Part shown: piece by piece, positions 34,142 to 46,965 of the stretch
Layout: every line of letters begins with the position of its first letter
Numbering within the stretch: position 1 is the first letter of the stretch
Assembly: GCA_033032175.1 (NCBI GenBank)
Contig: CM065319.1
Coordinates: forward strand, 16,031,018-16,095,017
Direction of reading: 5' to 3'
Length of the DNA: 64,000 bases
Source: Saturnia japonica
Lineage: Eukaryota; Arthropoda; Insecta; Lepidoptera; Saturniidae
Position numbers and translations under genes: made by a program
The notes under the pieces: model-generated
Databases searched by the model: none
Seen by the model: the letters and a program-made list of their open reading frames with translations, nothing else
What the model was told of the DNA's origin: nothing

Positions 34142-34299
34142 AATATGGTGAGGAGCAAGACGTTATAGAACTAGTGCCTAACATCATTCTGAATCCTGGC
34201 TTCATGGAGATGGATCCGATAAGACCGCGCGAGACTTTCGGCGGTTCCATCATCAAGTCAACGGAGTGTCCCGGCCCTGGGAAACCGAGAAGGGTTTGA
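34142..34299 (+). CDS. Ig/FnIII adhesion protein, last coding exon: cytoplasmic tail
   Basis: The acceptor is AAAGCTATAG. Phase 1 in matches exon D exactly (G|AA gives Glu). The frame runs 51 codons to TGA at 34,297-34,299: EYGEEQDVIELVPNIILNPG, FMEMDPIRPRETFGGSIIKS, TECPGPGKPRRV. It is short, with an acidic start and a basic end, with no kinase, phosphatase or other enzyme domain, so the protein is probably an adhesion/recognition receptor signalling through tail partners. Total visible product is about 243 residues. The antisense frame at 34,119-34,310 is a shadow. The intron before it is 7.4 kb. A 3' UTR follows; an AATAAA lies near 34,665, but other sites further on are equally possible. 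Confidence 0.85.
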
Positions 34300-36159
34300 T
34301 TCTCGTCCATACTTACCCTTAGGATATTCTATCGCACCGATTCTGGACATTTGTCATGATCTTAAATGTCACATTTCTTTGGCAACTTAATGACAAGAAC
34401 GGTAATAAAATCAACATTAGTTCTTGGGATACATTTATTATGGAAAACTCTTTTTGGCAGCAAGATCGAAGAAATAGGCATAAATCAAAAAATAATTTTG
34501 TTTCTGTAACAATATTGCCTATATAACAATCTAACAACATTAAAGGCTGTGATTTGTACTGAAAAGAATATATAGAATCGGCTTATTATTTCAAATGGCT
34601 TTAGAACGATTCAAATAATAAACCACTTAATCAGCAATGATAAGATTGTTATTACTGTTAAATAAACATCGATTAACTATCGATTATACGATAGTTTGTA
34701 TTAAACTACCGATAGCTTATTTCCACAGGAAAGTACATAGTATGGGGTTGCATTTTGTGAATGCAGCAAAGATTTGCGGGAATGATTTTTTCGCTTTCAC
34801 CATTTAGTCGGCTGTATATTACTTTCAGTGCTATATAACAATCGATTGTCTATTTAATAATAATAGTTTTTTTTTTTACAAAACAATCAATACTAACGGA
34901 TTTGCAAACGATCGATGTTTGACCATCACTAGTTGTTATTGTGTCTAACTGACATTAACAAGCGGTTGCTTGAATAACGCTATGCTGTCATGTATGTGTC
35001 ATTGTTGTCATTAAAATATTCACTGATTAACGATACTTTTTAATATCAAATCAAAACCTATTTGGCTTTAGTATAACATATCTACATATCAAACTGCTAC
35101 TTAAAAGGTTCTATATAACTGAATCGATACGATGGGATAGTCTACTGGTTTTTTTAGATAGTGCGCTCGATTTTACACAGCGTCAAAACTTGACGAACTA
35201 TTTTCTCGAAATGCAACTAGAACTCCTTGCAAAACTATTTACAGCCCCTATAGAATAATGATATATAGTATGTTACATTGTCAATTAACATTCCTCGTCC
35301 ATGACAACTGTCAAATTGACATTGACAGATGTGAAACGCATTTCGAGAGTATAGTTTGACATTTTAATGATAAGCTTAAATATTTTAATCATCGAGAGAG
35401 ATCATTTCTAGTTTTGTAAAAGTTCGTAGAATAATTATTTGGGGACGCTGCCGTATCTCGCCGTTTCTATTGAGATTTCGATCATAGTAGTTTTCTGCTA
35501 CGAATTTCTACATTTTTTTAAAATTGTATACAGATTAATGCTTGCATTTAGTTTTGATATATTTACACTGTAGGCGATTGAAGTCTGAAAGGGACGCTTT
35601 ATTTCTTATCGATCTGGCAACCCCGTTAACATTGTGGTAATTTTTTAGAAGGAATATTTGCTTACCGTTTAAAATAATTGTTGATGTTGCTAGGTGTAGG
35701 CGTAGTGTATTTTTAATTACGTATTTTAGTACGATATTATAATTATTTATTTTGCTTCATTTTAGCAATAATATGATATTTTTGTAACGAGATCTCGTTT
35801 AATTAAGAGAAGAGAATATTTATTTTTTCGACTTAACGCCTGTGATTTATTGTTTTCCATATTATTCATTTTAATATAACCTAGTTTATATGGTTCTGTG
35901 GGATGTGTATGTACGGTCAACGCATTTGAATTAAAGGTCAACGATTAATGTAATCATTGATTAAATATGAATGAAAATGCGTGTAGTAATTTGAAAATTT
36001 AAGATCGACGATTAGTTTTTGTGTTGACCGTTAAACTTTTGGAGACTGGTTCGATAAAGGTGAAATACTTATATTTCATACATACTTATGCAGTAGTATA
36101 TTATATGAAATATTATAAGCTAAATAACGCGGTAAATAGAGAGTGACGTTTACGCACCG
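34300..36159 (+). other. Probable 3' UTR then intergenic AT-rich DNA
   Basis: Non-coding, unique-looking sequence after the stop of the Ig/FnIII gene. A possible poly(A) signal AATAAA is near 34,665. No repeat is recognised. How far the transcript extends cannot be judged from sequence. Confidence 0.4.
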
Positions 36160-36323
36160 TAAGGCCCAATACATACGGACGTTATCAAAGTGCTCTAATA
36201 AAACAAACCCTATCAGATTCTGTTCAAATAAATGCGCTTTATTCAGTCGACACTTGTAATATATTTAATTGTACATCGCTTTCTGTGCAACGCTTTTCTG
36301 ACGCTCGTGCGTATCGGGCCTAA
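36160..36323. mobile_element. Small MITE-like element
   Basis: The ends TAAGGCCCAATACATACGGA (36,160) and CGTGCGTATCGGGCCTAA (to 36,323) are imperfect inverted repeats about 20 bases long. The total is 164 bp with no ORF. The surroundings are otherwise repeat-free. Confidence 0.7.
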
Positions 36324-37225
36324 GAGTCTAAATTCAGCTAACATAAAAAAATAATATATAAAATGACAATATATGTGGTAGTGAATATTCATATTTTCAT
36401 TGTTGATGTAAGTACATTAATAAATAAGATCCCGTGTTGATACATCGGAGAGGGCAGTGTGTACGTTTGTACAGTTTGGACTCTTGCTTATCGTTTTTGA
36501 AATTACAATATATTATGTTGGACCTTTGTTGTAGATTCTTATGTTTTGTAAAAAAATATTTTAGAGTGTACAGCTGATTTTCGCTTAAAATAACCGCTGA
36601 AGAATACATTGCCCTTTTTATAAAAACATCGTCAAAAATAAGTAATGGTTAAATAAAACCGCGATTCCATCAAATTCATCAACATCAACCATTTCCTTTT
36701 TATAAATATCACGGCCAAAAGTCACTGGCCAAAACTTTACTCACCTACGAATTTTGCCGTCGTAGGTTAAGCTAGTCTACTGACAGTAGTAATCTACTAA
36801 ATAATTTCGCAAACGTAAGCAAAATTCTACAAATGTTCCTGTTTTTCACGGTGTTTTCCTTCATCTTCAGCAATCCAATCTAATTTTTATCTAATCTTAA
36901 CGAAGTATTTGTGATGGCCACGATTTGAAACCATCTTATGTATTTTTTCAATTGTCATCAGTTTTTTCTCAAGTTGTCTCATGAGCTTGTCTTCGAACAA
37001 CCTGGCCTCTCTGATTTTTATTATAAGACAGTGATGGAATTATTTTTCAATTTAGGATATACAAGGTGATGTATTATGTTAGATCTATAGTGTTCATTTG
37101 GAAAATATTTCGAGGAAGCGCCATTATTTAATTATGCATTTGTATAATAAGGGCAAATACGCAAAGAATTGATTTTACTAAACTATAGTGAAATTATCTC
37201 TTGGATATTTGCATATTATATCACC

Positions 37226-37403
37226 TTAGGCGCCACCTCCACGAGCGAGTTTATTGACATTGACCAGGAAAACACCTATTCGTGTCACTGCGATCACGGG
37301 GCGGAGACGCAGGTGGAAATATAAACGTCACATGGAAGTAACCCGACGATAGCAGGACTGAATCGCGGCGATACACTTACTTGCTCGTGGAGTTGGTGCC
37401 TTA
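37226..37403. mobile_element. Small MITE-like element
   Basis: The left end TTAGGCGCCACCTCCACGAG and right end CTCGTGGAGTTGGTGCCTTA are inverted repeats with two or three mismatches. The 178-bp interior is more GC-rich than the flanks. No ORF. Confidence 0.8.
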
Positions 37404-40400
37404 CGTATGCTTGTTAATATGTTATTTCCGAAAAGAATAGCTGATCTTATAATGATAATAATGGAATTTTAAAGTTGTTGTGAATTTGTATAGGTCTTTA
37501 TTTTTATATACGAAGCGTATACATATCAGGGAGCCTTAGGTGTTGTCCATGTGTGAAAGATTTATTATACCTCTCTTGACCGCTTCCTTCCTGTCTGTCA
37601 CTGGTTTGTAGGGTTGCCATTTTTTTAAATAACAGTAATTTTAGAAAATAAAATTTTTCGTGACAACTTTTGTTGTTGAAAAGAAACACTCGAGATAATT
37701 TACAGTTTATAAATGTTTTGAAGTTTACTGCTTAAGAATTGACTTTCATATAACTACAATTAGATGAGATATAAATTAGATGGATAGCAAAATCGAGTGT
37801 TTACAAAAAGTGAAGTCGTTTTGTTGTTGCCTCCCCGCGCACTATATTCTCGCTCTTATACTGAACACGTGTATATACATATACCTACTCAACTTACATG
37901 TATACGGAAGTCATGATATATGTAATATATTAATAATTTAACTTTTCCTATTGCATATATTCCAATACAATCGTTCATAGAGAGTTTAAACTTCAGTCGC
38001 TGACACGTATCATTTTTTTAAATAATATATTTATCATAATATATATAATTATATATTTTTAAGATACCAAATAAACAATTGCATAGATTTCTTGATTATT
38101 GTAATTTAAATGACGGCCCTACTTTCACATTTAGTCTCATGTTTCGACAATTTTAAACTAACTAACTTAGAAAATATTTATGTTGATTTCGAAACAAGTA
38201 CCTACTAATTGTGCAAGTTTTTAAAATTTCATTTTTTTTAATCTACCTTATTACCTTCGTATATTCACTAGCTATAACACTTAACTTATTATGCCTACAT
38301 TTCCTTTACTCTCCTTAAAAATATTGTGATTTATGTCGTTCGAATAGTTAGTGATTGAAATAATTTCAAATGACAAAAATATTTTTTATATAAAAATAAA
38401 TAGAGAGAATAAAACGAAATTCCTAAACTGCGTTGTGCTAGCTCTCAGACGAATATATATTATTTATACATTATTAATATATATAAAAAATGTAAATAAA
38501 ATATTTTTGTTACTTTTATTTAAATAACGCTACACAATATAGTGTTATCGTGCAGAATGTTTTTTCTTTTTATTTAGAACAGTTAAACATTTAGTGAAAT
38601 AAAATTCTTGACACGTTATGTCGTCTAAAGGCGGTTACAGACGTACCCGCAAATTCGAAGAGTTTGTCTAAGTATTTTGCACAAGTTTACATGAGCGTGT
38701 GTTAATTATAGACTTGTGCAAATTTTTATCAATACACGTTCTTATTTTTGTATCTAACACTAATTAAGTGAGCGACCCTAACATATAATTAGAAAATGAT
38801 TTACTTTCAAAATTTACGCGCATAGGTGATTGTTATGCAATTCTCAGCATAGCTTGTTGGGTCGGATATTATTATGTATTTTTACATACAATCATGTAAT
38901 GCATACTTGGCATTAACGTTTGAAGACTGCTTTATTTCTCTGTGTCGATAATGCGAGTCATTTTTATATTCGAGATATTAAAAAACGTGGATGCGTTTGT
39001 ATGCAATATTTCCAATATAAATTTCTTTACGTACAATGTGAATTTTTCAACGGGTTGAATTAATATTAAAACAATATTTATTAATTTTATAATTCAGTTA
39101 GTCGATTTGAATTAACCTTTTGGTTGAACTGTTCTTCACTTATCTCGTGTGTTATGCTAATGTGTCAATTAAGTATAATAAATATCTTGGTGTACAGGTA
39201 TCGTGACCTTCTTGCACTATTCACTTATTCTTCTTCATGGTCGCTTTGTATGAGTTTTTATTATGTTTATTAAAGCTACTAACAGTTACATACACAAATC
39301 GTACGTGTAAATAAATATACTCGTCTAAGATGAGTGGAATATTCTCTTAGAGGAGACACCTTATGCATTTTTGTAATACTAATTATGATTATTAGTCACA
39401 CTCCTAAGAAATAAAAATATATATTTTGAAGTTATGGACCGGTTCTGAAAACGCTTTCATTAGACAGGGAACATTTCACGTATCACTAGTTATACATAAG
39501 TAATGATACAATAAATCGCGTTCCAAGCTACACGCATCGAAAGCGATTTTTAAATATTGCGCGAACGTGATATAATTCATACGGGCCAAGTTACATCGTC
39601 TTAATGTGTATAATTTATTCTGGGAATGTGTTCAGACTCCAGACTGAGAAATTGCGTTAAAAACGGTTCTTGGACTCCTGGAGAAACGTATGTTATTTTG
39701 GGAGAACCCGTGTCTAATGCGGTTCGGATAATTTATAAGCTTGTCTAGTCGACTCCTAAATTTAAATAACATTAAAAACTTTAATAACGTTAAAAGAAGC
39801 CAAGTAAAATAAAAGATTTAAAAATCTATGCATGAGAAAAAAGTAAAAAATAGCGTTGCTGCTACTGGTGTCACCAGCTAAAAGGAAATCTGTTAGAGTG
39901 AAATTGAATCTTATTCTCAAAACTAGGCTTAGGTTTTTATTGAAATTTGATTAAATTAGGTTTTACTTGAAATTTTTGAAACTCTGAAATATGACGACGC
40001 GCGACGTGCCCAGCGTGGCCCAAGTGATTCGTGATCGTCAGATTTAAAAAATATAACTTGTTCGTGAACTATCACCGGTGATATAATAGTGATAAAAATA
40101 TTTCACGGCGTTCTAGCTATAACATAAAGTAGCAAAAATTATCATGCTCAGGATTCATACAACGCGATCATGAGTTTCGTATTTAACTGCACCATTGTAA
40201 TCGTCTAATCTTTACTATATTTATTATGATAGTAATATTGTTATATAGGAAGTTATTTTTGTATGAGTATGCAATCAATTGATGTAATTATTGTATTATT
40301 ATAATAAAATATCTTTATGATATTTCCTTACCATCCAATTACATAAATATGTTGTTGTTGCACTTGCAAAATCTACCACGTGTATGTGTTGTATAAAATA

Positions 40401-42700
40401 TGAAATACAAAAACGATTTTACTTGTTTCATTTGATAACAGCTTTTTAACTCAAATGAAATTAAGATTTTCACGTGGCGGATTTCATGGTCGCTGCGATT
40501 ACATAAATTGCTTCAATTTATATTACGATGCTGTATTAACAATGATTTAAAAATCACTGCCAGTTACTTGCCTGCTAACCTACAATTCACTTACCCTTAT
40601 TTTTCCTTTTTTGTATTTGGTATCTAATTCAAAATTAAATCATGTTATTCTGTTATTTTAATTTTTCCTTTGATACGTTTTTAGGAGGATTAATGGATCC
40701 CTTTAAATATGTTTGTTTAGAATACGAATAAATATGTACAATTATTTGGCTTTATTGTAAAGGTAAACCTGTACAAAATGACGTATTGCATGAATGATAT
40801 CTGAAGTCGCTGGTCAATTATTGGTAACTTTAAAATTACCGTTTTTCCCCCTCTTCGTGTTATTCGTAATATCATATAGAAACCAGCTATAAATAATTTT
40901 TAGTTTGATAAAGGTTTTTTTTTTCAAAGTTAATCCACTTTAATTGTCCAATAAGTGAAATCACGGTCTGGGTTTAAAATTATCGTGTTCGAAACCATTT
41001 TTTTTTAATTCTTCATAATATAGCAAACCCCTCTTAGCTGGCCCACGAAATTCAAATTTTTTTGAGTTTTTAATACTTTACTTTAAACTCGGGAAAAATA
41101 ATTTCGCAGTTCAGGTGCGAACAATCACCTTAATTACACGTCAATGTATTTAATTAATCTATTGCGATGTTATTGTAATTTACTTTGTATTAAAGTAATT
41201 TTAAAAATAAGGTTGCCTTTACTCGAATGAAGTACGTCCATGGTATAGGGCATCGAAAAAAATGTTGTTTCTTTTTCTACTTTGCTATAGTAGTTCTATA
41301 ATTAAGCGTAAAAATGTTACCGGAATTTATTTTCATTAATTTGACTTTATATATGATATTTGATAGATAAGATTAGTTATTAAAAACGATAGGGCTGTGG
41401 AGACAAAAATACTTGATATTAAAATGCTTTAAAATTAATCCATAAAAGACATGTCTCTAAGCCCGGGTCAACATAAGTAGTTTGTAAACGTAATTATGCT
41501 GCCTCTATTGATATTGTGACAATAGTTAAACGCTTTCTGTCTTGTCTGTAATCTGTAATAGGTAGGCTTATTAGAGAAATCACCATCAACACTCAGAAAC
41601 GTCTTGATCGTTGCAAGCATAAAAGATTTCAATATAATGTTACATTTAATGTTCTTGTAATTTTTGTATTAGTTACCTTAGTTTTATCAGAAAAAAAGTG
41701 AGAGAGAATTATAATATTAAGGGAAATAAATTTTATTTTTCAAATTAAAACATTGTCAAAAAATTATTTATAAAGGGTTCAATTGAATGGGTTATTGTAT
41801 CTATACTGAGAAACGTTTTGTGTATGTTAAACGTTAAATTTCTCGTTTGAATTCGCAATTGAGGAAATGCCGCCATTACTAATTCAGAAATATAAAATGT
41901 AACTAAGATAATCGCCACTCCGTCTTTTTCGATAATTAAATATATTAAATTCGTTTCGGATCCCCTAATTACGTATTTCACAAATGTTAAACGATAGTAG
42001 AAATCGCTAAATACCTTCTTGATAATGGCGAATTCTTATTATGTACCAAAAATAATATAAGTACTAAACTTAATTCAAATTTGTCATTTTGGTGCCGATA
42101 TCTAGCCATTTCTGTTATCATTGTGCTCTTGAAATAAAGTAATAGGCGGGTTTTTCAATAGAAATACATGCCAACGATTTCAATTTTACCCTGTATAATA
42201 AATAACTTTGGAATTTAATGGACTTAAAATTTCAATGCTTGCAGCGAATAAACTTCACGTTATTTCCAACATAAGGCAATAATTTAAGTGATATTTGAAT
42301 TGGGCTGGATTTGTATGCCCACAGATAACAAAAATCATCGTAAGTTGTTTTCAGAAGATGCAAGTGCCTTTTTTTAACAACCCAAAATTGTGTCGCCTCG
42401 AACTTGTTTATTCCATGGATAAATAGTAAATGCTCATACATACATGGCACTTGCATAGCGTGTACTCGCCTTTAAAATGCGACAGACTGATAAAATAAGT
42501 GCTTGGAGTCCAAATGAATATCTTAATGTATATGTATTTATATTATATTATTTTAATTACAAAGACATTTTATTTAGTATCTCGTAAACCAAAAAAAAAA
42601 TTATACATACGTGCAATATTTGTTTTTGTTCTCTTTTGTTTATATTATATTATTTTTATGTGATAAAATTTTTCATGTTCAGCAAAATAGGTCCGTGACT
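37404..42700. other. AT-rich, repeat-poor intergenic DNA
   Basis: Very AT-rich with few recognisable repeats. Notable are an inverted pair TTGCACAAGTTT / AGACTTGTGCAA around 38,676-38,722, beside GGCGGTTACAGACG (possibly one end of a degenerate MITE), and a fragment at 42,090-42,150 matching the 18.3-kb inverted repeat. No coding exon was recognised; short frames have no domains. Confidence 0.45.
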
Positions 42701-42939
42701 GTGTTATTTTTTATTTGTATGACTAGGATAACATAATGTATGAACGTTTTCTATTTTGCCGATTGTGTAAATTTACGTATTTTGTTCAGTGACTTCTTTG
42801 TTACACTGGACGCGTTGTGCTGTACTGCGAAAGGATTACAATATGGTACAGTATATTGATTAAAACACACAATATCTCTTGTGTTGTACTTACACTCAAC
42901 ACCGCGATAAAAAAAAAACGAATTATCGCTGTATCTTCT

Positions 42940-43540
42940 AAATTGTTGGTGAACCTACTCATTGTGCGGCTAGCCGGATTGTCCGGTTGATCGCAAATAC
43001 CAAAATTTACGTAAGATTTATTCCTATCCGCACTACGATGCGGCTGCCCGCAAACCGGCACGGTCGTTTGGAGCGCTGCGGCCCGACTTACGGGTTACTA
43101 TGCGCTTAATGCGGATTTAAAGCTAAATTGCAGTTGCTCGCCATTGAAGGCGCTCGTGTCTGTCGCTGACGACCGACGCGTCCATTGTCGATCAAACCGA
43201 AAACCACGACGGTTTCTAATCGCACTTTACGGTTGCGGTTACGGCTAGTCGCCACTCAGATAGCCACAATTGCAACCGCATCCTATCGACTAGCCGGGCG
43301 GCTGTCCGTAGTACGGTTTTTTTTTACCTTACTGTTAGCTTGTGGGGACCTATCCGAAAACAGAGTCGCTTATGGCTTTTACAGCTTTACCGGGCTTGGG
43401 GGCGAGCGCTTAAGGCCGCAAAAGCGTGGGCAACAAGCACGCAAGGGTGCCGAAATGGCCGGACCTCGGCTTGGGCCGTTTCCCCGATTGCAAACCGTAA
43501 TGCTGCAAAAACCGCTCAGTGAGTACGTGGTCTGATACAG
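42940..43540. other. Isolated GC-rich island
   Basis: About 600 bases with much higher G+C and CpG content than the AT-rich flanks. It holds overlapping frames (43,185-43,535 and 43,340-43,522, both +) without a recognised domain, an inverted 9-mer pair (GGCTAGTCG / CGACTAGCC) near 43,242 and 43,290, and a donor-like CTCAGTGAGTAC at 43,514-43,525. It could be a first exon/promoter of an unknown + transcript or a GC-rich transposon; I cannot decide. Confidence 0.35.
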
Positions 43541-43844
43541 AGATATAATTTCAAATTTCTTGTTTAGTGTAATATGGAAGTCATGGGTTTTATTGCATTG
43601 TTTATGTTTTGAATATGTAATACCTATTATAGGTACAATGATAGGGTGGCAGACCATTGTTGTAATGTTGGAAGTCATTCATATTAAACACATTTTACAC
43701 ATAAACTTTGTATTTTATTTATTTACTAGCTTTTACCCACCCGGAACTTCGTTCCCGTTGTCTTGAAAATGTAACGATTTGTACGACATCTGTTGGAAAC
43801 TGATTGTTCTAATATAAAAGCATTCGCTGGCGTGCGTACAATAA

Positions 43845-44130
43845 TCCACTATGACTTAGTGGTAGCATGTAAGGACAATGCGTCTGTCGACGCGAGTGCG
43901 AACGCCTGCAATGAGCGCGAGCGCCCGGTGAAGGAAAACATCGTGATGAAACCATAGCATGGTGATTGGGAGATTTCTTAATGCCCACTTGACTTGGCTA
44001 CCACCTTCAAGTTGAAAATCTATCGCCAAGCACCAATAGGTGTGTTCCGGCTGTTGCACTTGAGAGCAAGTTCCCCACTAGGCTTCCACATTGTCACTTA
44101 ACCTAGGTAAACCACACGCTAAACTTATAA
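43845..44130 (+). mobile_element. SINE family 2, full copy
   Basis: A-box-like ACTTAGTGGTAGCATG, decayed B box (GAGTGCGAACGCC), then GGTGAAGGAAAACATCGTGA, AACCATAGCATGGTGATTGG, CACCTTCAAGTTGAAAATCT, GTTCCGGCTGTTGCACTTGA and CACACGCTAAACTT. Confidence 0.88.
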
Positions 44131-46764
44131 AGAATTAAAAAAAAGAATGGTTTGGAAATTCAATAAGTTACAAAGAGCCAAAGCAACATTTATTTTTATG
44201 GATATCGGTATAAGTCGTTATCTCTAAATTAAATACTAAATAGATACATATTTATTAGACATCTTCATCGGAAAAAAAAATCTGTGGGTAGCTTAATTTT
44301 TATATAAAAAGCATGCAGAAGTAAAATACCTAACCCAAGTCTTCATAGAGATGATAATTTGAATTCGACAATTTAATCAATCATTTTCAATGTTATTGAC
44401 GGCGATTGAAATGAATGAATTAAGTGATGAAGCACTAATAAATGCAAATCGCAACGTCATTTTCGGTCACTCGGTACCTATCGACCGGCCGCGGCCTACT
44501 CGCACACGTACACGTAAAAATTGACGGTTTTAAATTATCGTCTCTGTGATATTATATTAAATAACTAAGAAAGATCACCTTTTTAGGAACAACTACGAAG
44601 GACAAAGAAGACTTGGTGAAAATATCTAACAGTATTATTTATCCGTATGTTTATAAGTGCATCGGACGATATAAACCAGAGATAAATATATAAACCTACT
44701 ACGTAGGTAATGGATTGCAACAATCCGAAGAATATCTTTGTTCCATTCGAGCGTCCATCCTTATTTATCACCTTCAAAGAAGCTAATGGTAGGTACGTTT
44801 TGTAGGTTTGTAGGTTTTTTTTTTACCAAAACTTATTGATGTAGAAATTGTAGAACATTACGTAGCAGTAGCAGTATTTGTGTTGACGTCACGTTCTGCG
44901 CTCCGAAGGCTGTGATGGCAACAAGCACGCGAGCCGTTTCGACTTTGTTCTCAGGACTAGCAACACTTGCCGGCTTTCAGTCATGAATGAGTTCTTTATT
45001 TGAGGTTGTTTACGTATAGGTTGCAGTACCTAATGCTGCTTATCCACTATAGATGTGTGAGGTAGCTAGGCGGTGCGAGGATGTGTAGGGGCAAAGCTGT
45101 GCTAGATGCTTGCGTTGACTGCTAGTACAGAAGTTCGTTCCCCATCATTTTGCACATATCTTTCATACACATTCCTCGCTCGCGTTCGTCGCACATCTCT
45201 CTCGCTTTTTCTAAATGTACCAATATCTAATTCCAATAGCTCTTTTCCACCAGAGGTACGCTCAGCGAGATTAGGAAACGGAGTAAATCCTATTGGTGTT
45301 TTTTTCCTCTCTGGTGCAAACACAGCCTAATATTTTTTTTGCATTAAAATAAAAACGAACAGTGTTATACTAAACATGTTTTCTCCACACGATGCGACAT
45401 GTACAAGACGCCATTTTTGTGTCTTGTGACAAAACTTTATTCCGATGTCACCACGCAAAAACCATTCAAAGAAGTTGTTCGAGTTCTCGTTTTGCAATAG
45501 CCTATGCTTCATAAGGTCTAACGAATGAATAACGATACCAAATATATAGGTAAACGCTATTTACGTTGGCAAAACTAATCACGACCAATAATATTTTACT
45601 ACAATTAATTATTATTAAATAAAAAGACAGCTCGAATGATAAATTAATACATTACTCGCACGACATTAAACTATTGTAATAGTTGGCAATGGTAGGTAAA
45701 ATAATACAATCTGTTTTAATGGTTTAAGTGTTTACATAACCAAAATTTTTATTTAGGTCTTTGATATGATATTTCCAAATGTTAGCCAAAAAATGAGATT
45801 GAATAAAAAATATATAAAAATTGATTTTAACTAAATCACGTCGAAAATTAATAGCTCTAATGTTCCTTTCTCTAAAATTTAGGTATATATCTGAAAACTC
45901 CCCTGTAATACAAAAGGCAAGGTTTTACAATAGGTAAGTATGTATAATTATTATAACTTCCAGGCTTCTAAATGGTGTATGTTAGGCAATGATATTTTAT
46001 ATATCAATAATGTAATGAGATGAATATTTAAAAAATCAGTAGGTAATTTAATCTGAAGAATATTCTTCATCTGTCTTTTGTTTTTCAAGGCGTTAAGCTG
46101 TCCGAGTTGCAGTCAAAATACTGAAAAGTAAATAAATATCAAAAAATTATTACCTCGAGTAGATGAGCATTTATGTAATATTACTATTAGTATCTAATGT
46201 TGGCTAATGATATTCAGTGAAAATTAGTAAATATTCTTGCGATTTCAAAGATTTTTTTTCTTCTTCTAACTTCTTATTTTTTACCAAATCCAATCCCTGC
46301 TCAAATCTGACACTGCAGTCATTTTTGGACACAGTGCAATAAAAAAGCATTGATAACCATCGAGAGATCCATCGACAGTCGCTGCTGTTATGTCAACCTG
46401 CATAAAAGAAACTGAATATATGCACCGGCTGGATCACAAAACGCGTTGCGCTTATGCGAATCACTATGATAGACTTTTCACTGTATATATGGTGGTCGCT
46501 ACCCACTCGGGATGTACCTACAACCCTACCACCCCGCTATCGCCGTTACATCTTTCGTTACTCAGCCGTGTTCACCATGTACAAGTGAAATTGTTTTGGG
46601 TGTCGCAAGCCTTAAAATATTATCCGACCTCCCTTCACATCCTAATTACAAAAAAAGTTTATAATTAGTTCTCTAGACGCGAGTTACTGCTCCGTATCGG
46701 TTGTTAATCGGTAAACAGTGGTAGGTATTATAAATATTAGCGCTTGCAAACCAAGTAAAGATAA
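44131..46764. other. Intergenic, no gene recognised
   Basis: Region past the stop of the - strand gene. A less AT-rich patch at 44,880-45,320 has frames on both strands that mirror each other and match no family. The 3' UTR of the - strand gene should lie at the high-coordinate end, but no close AATAAA was seen on the - strand. Confidence 0.35.
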
Positions 46765-46954
46765 TTAATTCACCTTCGAATCTATATTTTGTAACGCCTC
46801 TTCCAAACTACTCAAGGAAGGGTCATCCGGAGTAAAAACACGACACTCCTCGTCGAAAAACCGTTCCATTTTCAGTCTTAACTCTTCATTGCACTGGCGT
46901 ACTTTTCCTTTCGGAGTTATTTCGTCTGTGCCATCTGATATCGATTCCTGGAAA
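46765..46954 (-). CDS. Unrecognised protein, last coding exon
   Basis: On the - strand, acceptor ATAATAACAG is followed by TTTCCAGGAATCG. The exon runs 190 bases to TAA at 46,765-46,767 and encodes FQESISDGTDEITPKGKVRQ, CNEELRLKMERFFDEECRVF, TPDDPSLSSLEEALQNIDSK, VN. Phase 2 in matches the preceding exon (49,928-50,016), giving a Ser across the junction. A second AG seven bases later (TTTCCAG) has a better pyrimidine tract but would put the preceding exon out of frame. The residues are acidic, probably helical and soluble, with no known domain. It is not reported by ATG-based ORF calling because the exon lacks an early Met. Confidence 0.7.
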
Positions 46955-46965
46955 CTGTTATTATG

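Noticed and set aside
34119..34310. A - strand 63-codon frame
   Set aside because: It is antisense to the last coding exon of the Ig/FnIII gene, which fits in phase with the transmembrane exon.
45102..45330. Mirror-image frames on both strands as a small gene
   Set aside because: Open in both directions with no recognised residues or splice sites; looks like chance or repeat sequence.
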